DNA of 64,000 nucleotides from Myxococcales bacterium (GTDB lineage: Bacteria > Myxococcota_A > Polyangia > Polyangiales > Polyangiaceae), in assembly GCA_016191785.1 (NCBI GenBank), contig JACPVJ010000124.1, positions 1-64,000 of the forward strand, given 5' to 3'. The notes beneath the pieces are model-generated. The model had not been told where the DNA came from. It made no database searches and worked only from the letters and a program-made list of their open reading frames with translations. The position numbers and the translations under genes are program-made. Shown piece after piece: positions 61,928 through 64,000 of the stretch. Each line of letters opens with the position of its first letter. Positions within the stretch are counted from its first letter, which is position 1.

Positions 61928-62737
61928 TCAGCGCTTCTTGCTGGTCAAATGCACGCCCGCCTCGAGCGCGGTGAGCAGGGCCTCGTGCGCCCCGGGCGGC
62001 ACCGGCTCGTCGTCGGCCAGGGCACGGACCATCATCAAGGTCTTGTCCTCACCCGCCGGCGTGACCGCGACGCGGAGCGCTTGGCGCGGGCGGAACACGA
62101 CGGCGCCGGACGATGAAACCGGCGAGCTGCGCGACGTGTTCGGAGAGGAAGAGAGCGGCGACGACGGCAGCGCCGAGCTGGGCGGAGGAGACGCGCTCGG
62201 CGACGACCGCGACGGCGGCGGAGGCGGGGCCGCGCTGGGCGACGACCGCGACGGCGGGGGCGGGCGCCGCGACGGCGGCGGTTGCTGGCGCTCGCGCGCT
62301 TCCACGTCCTCGGGGATTCGATAGTCGTGGACCGTGGCTTCGTCAGGCGGCGAGAGCGGCGGCGCCTTGGGTCGACTGACCGGCATCGGCCGCGGCGTGG
62401 TGGCTTCATCCGCGGTGGGCGCGGACACGGGCGGCGGCGCCGGGCGAGCCGACACCGGAACCGGGGTCGTCTCGGTGGAGGGCGGGTTGGACACCGGCGG
62501 CGGGGGGATCGACGGGGGCAGGGCGAGCGCCGCGGTCAGATCGGCGGCGGCCCGGGCGAGCGCCACGGCGCGCAGGTCGCTGCCGGCGTCGCTCGCGGCC
62601 TCGGCGGCTCGGCGCAGCCACCGGACGGCCTCGTGGTTGTCGCCACGGGACCACATGGTGCCGCCGGTCTGGAGATTCCACGCAACGTCTTCGGGATCAC
62701 CCGACTCGGGCGCCGGGAATGCGAGCGACTCGTTCAT
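61928..62737 (-). CDS. Proline-rich protein with helical N-terminus
   Basis: 269 aa. Residues 1-75 are helical and TPR-like (DNHEAVRWLRRAAEAASDAG), the middle 130 residues are Pro/Ser/Arg repeats (PPPPSRSSPSA), and the end is a short folded part (LRVAVTPAGEDKTLMMVRAL) common to myxobacterial proteins near kinases. No signal peptide. Function unknown. It faces the kinase gene and lies just beyond it. Confidence 0.6.
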   Translation of the reverse strand: MNESLAFPAPESGDPEDVAWNLQTGGTMWSRGDNHEAVRWLRRAAEAASDAGSDLRAVALARAAADLTAALALPPSIPPPPVSNPPSTETTPVPVSARPAPPPVSAPTADEATTPRPMPVSRPKAPPLSPPDEATVHDYRIPEDVEARERQQPPPSRRPPPPSRSSPSAAPPPPPSRSSPSASPPPSSALPSSPLSSSPNTSRSSPVSSSGAVVFRPRQALRVAVTPAGEDKTLMMVRALADDEPVPPGAHEALLTALEAGVHLTSKKR

Positions 62738-62780
62738 CGGCCGTCATCATACTCGAATCGGGGCCGATGCCCGGGGACAA

Positions 62781-63722
62781 TCAGCGGGTCCAGCGCTCGC
62801 GCAGCATCGGGTACAGGGTGTCGCCCATGGCGTACAGATGATCGCAGTGGGCGTCGGTGTCCTTGCCTCCATAGCCCCGCACGTGGAAACCGCCCGCGTC
62901 GGCCTTCAGCGTGAGCTTCATGGTCGGCCTTGGCCCCGGCTCGTCCGTGGGGCGCGCTTCGAGCCCGCGCCGCTCGATCAGGTAGCGGGCGGTCTCGGTG
63001 GTGCTCGCATAGCTGGGGGTCACGATGGCGGTGTGCGTGATCGCGAACAGCTTGTCGCCTTTTGCCGCGCGCTCGGCGAACGCATCGAACGGCGCCATCT
63101 GGCCGTCGTTCATCTTCTGCCGGAACTTGTCTAGAAAGCCGGCGTGCAAGCCGTCCGAGAGCAAGATGGCATCGACCAGCTCGCGGTCCTTCTTGTTGGC
63201 GAGCACGCGATAGGCGGCACCGTAACCCGCGCTCCAGGCCGAGAGCGCCACCCTTCCGCGAGCGCCGGTCGGGTGGGGGCAAGCCTTGTTCACCACCTGG
63301 TCGATCTCGCCCAGCAGGGTGGCCAGCGAGCCGTCCTGCATGAACAGGTCTTCGTAAGGGCCCGAGCCGATGCCCAGGTTCACGACCACGAACACCGCGT
63401 CGATGGCGGCGCGCTGGAACACCGGCTCGATCACCTGGGGGACGCCGTGAAAGTGGACCACCAGGTCGTAGCGGCCGGCCGCGTCACGGCAACGGACCGG
63501 AACGTTCACGATCTTGCGACCTCGCACGATGCGCGCCGGCGAGGCGATCTGGCTGCCGGCCGAAGGGGCCGGCGCGGGTGCCGCGGTCTGGCGCGCGGTC
63601 GCGCTCGCCACGAGCTCGGCGACCGCCGATGCCGCGGTGCGCAGCACCGAAGCCTCGGTGGCCCCGACGGGGACCGCCGTGAGGAGCAGCGTCGCGATCA
63701 AGGCAGCCATCAGCCGTTTCAT
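62781..63722 (-). CDS. Exported alpha/beta-hydrolase-like protein
   Basis: 313 aa with a Sec signal peptide (1-22, ending PVGATEA). The fold shows a strand and turn with YDLVVHFHGVPQ, a nucleophile-like motif in VALSAWSAGYGAAYR (Ser in W-S-A-G), AILLSDGLHAGF and a C-terminal HCDHLYAMGD that may carry the catalytic His. This fits a secreted esterase or depolymerase-like hydrolase. Catalytic residues are proposed from position only. It is a single transcription unit or follows the upstream region at 63723-63917. Confidence 0.65.
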   Translation of the reverse strand: MKRLMAALIATLLLTAVPVGATEASVLRTAASAVAELVASATARQTAAPAPAPSAGSQIASPARIVRGRKIVNVPVRCRDAAGRYDLVVHFHGVPQVIEPVFQRAAIDAVFVVVNLGIGSGPYEDLFMQDGSLATLLGEIDQVVNKACPHPTGARGRVALSAWSAGYGAAYRVLANKKDRELVDAILLSDGLHAGFLDKFRQKMNDGQMAPFDAFAERAAKGDKLFAITHTAIVTPSYASTTETARYLIERRGLEARPTDEPGPRPTMKLTLKADAGGFHVRGYGGKDTDAHCDHLYAMGDTLYPMLRERWTR

Positions 63723-63917
63723 TGCGGCCTCCCCCTCTTCAAGCGCCGTTCCAACGCCGAGCGCGCCTCCAACCCCTCGAATTCAAAGGGCTCCGCTCGA
63801 GAATGCGGTCTCGAATGCGCAGCGCAGGGGCAGCAACTTGCTGCCGATTGCCCTCAGCCGCTGGGGGCAAACGCCCGCGCTGCATCCCGGACCGATCCGC
63901 CCTAGTCTGTCCGTCCC

Positions 63918-64000
63918 GTGACCGAGATCGACGACCGTCCGACGCTCGCCGGCATGCACCTTTCCACGGTCCAGCAGCTCGCGGCCGCTGTCGCCATCCC
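63918..64000 (+). CDS. Start of a hypothetical gene, truncated by the window edge
   Basis: A frame opened by GTG 63918 encodes a short acidic segment (VTEIDDRPTLAGMHLS) and stays open to the right edge. No motif is visible in 27 residues. It could be another protein in the envelope or kinase group. Confidence 0.35.
   Translation, partial: MTEIDDRPTLAGMHLSTVQQLAAAVAI

Overview
The window is about 64 kb of high-GC chromosome. The gene repertoire points to a myxobacterium, most likely in the Polyangiales. The evidence is several Sec lipoproteins whose mature N-termini are Gly/Ser/Ala linkers with short Cys-rich modules, three Hanks-type kinases (one fused to a hydrolase), a GspE-N/GAF/HEAT protein, an AgmX/PglI-type protein, and a lysine-rich histone-like protein built on an 18-bp tandem repeat. 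No rRNA, tRNA, CRISPR array, transposase or integrase was recognised. Genes are dense, and many neighbours overlap by 4 nt (ATGA or GTGA).

Left part (1-26.9 kb), mostly housekeeping and envelope genes: a truncated histone H1-like gene, TPR/PEGA-like and Cys-rich exported proteins, a CrtI-like oxidoreductase, two coupled PaaI-type thioesterases, a comM-recA-ssb operon with a terminator-like hairpin, an NAD-type isocitrate dehydrogenase, an MpaB/DUF2236 protein, a CHAD protein, exported proteins around a palindromic site, an enoyl-CoA hydratase, MgtE, the 951-aa GspE-N/GAF/HEAT protein, a kinase, an AgmX/PglI-like lipoprotein, a sigma54-type response regulator, a NamZ-like muramidase and an M24 peptidase.

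Middle part (27-42.7 kb). At 27.07-29.17 kb sits a compact RiPP locus: a Cys-rich precursor, an MNIO (DUF692) enzyme and a DUF2063 partner, resembling the bufferin/HvfABC class linked to copper. It is followed by a kinase-hydrolase fusion, a cyclophilin lipoprotein and an acyl-CoA dehydrogenase. A cyclic-di-AMP region follows: a PgpH-like 7TM-HD phosphodiesterase diverges from folP-cdaA-cdaR. Next is a box-type aerobic benzoyl-CoA module: boxR diverges from boxC-boxB, with TGCA-based operators between them.

Right part (42.9-64 kb) is dominated by one minus-strand operon of five genes (60312 down to 42953). It encodes a small Cys-rich lipoprotein, a 2356-aa giant lipoprotein, a propeller-like lipoprotein, a 2491-aa secreted SpvB/TcdB-middle/RHS protein with an HNH-like C-terminal toxin, and a small protein that fits the cognate immunity protein. 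Tip and immunity gene are visibly lower in GC than the RHS body, as in polymorphic toxin modules. The layout resembles an insecticidal Tc complex rebuilt with lipid anchors and Sec signals, and is the best candidate here for an undescribed system. Upstream lie an intergenic region with a perfect 26-bp palindrome and a divergent kinase, then a proline-rich protein, an exported hydrolase-like protein and the start of a truncated gene.
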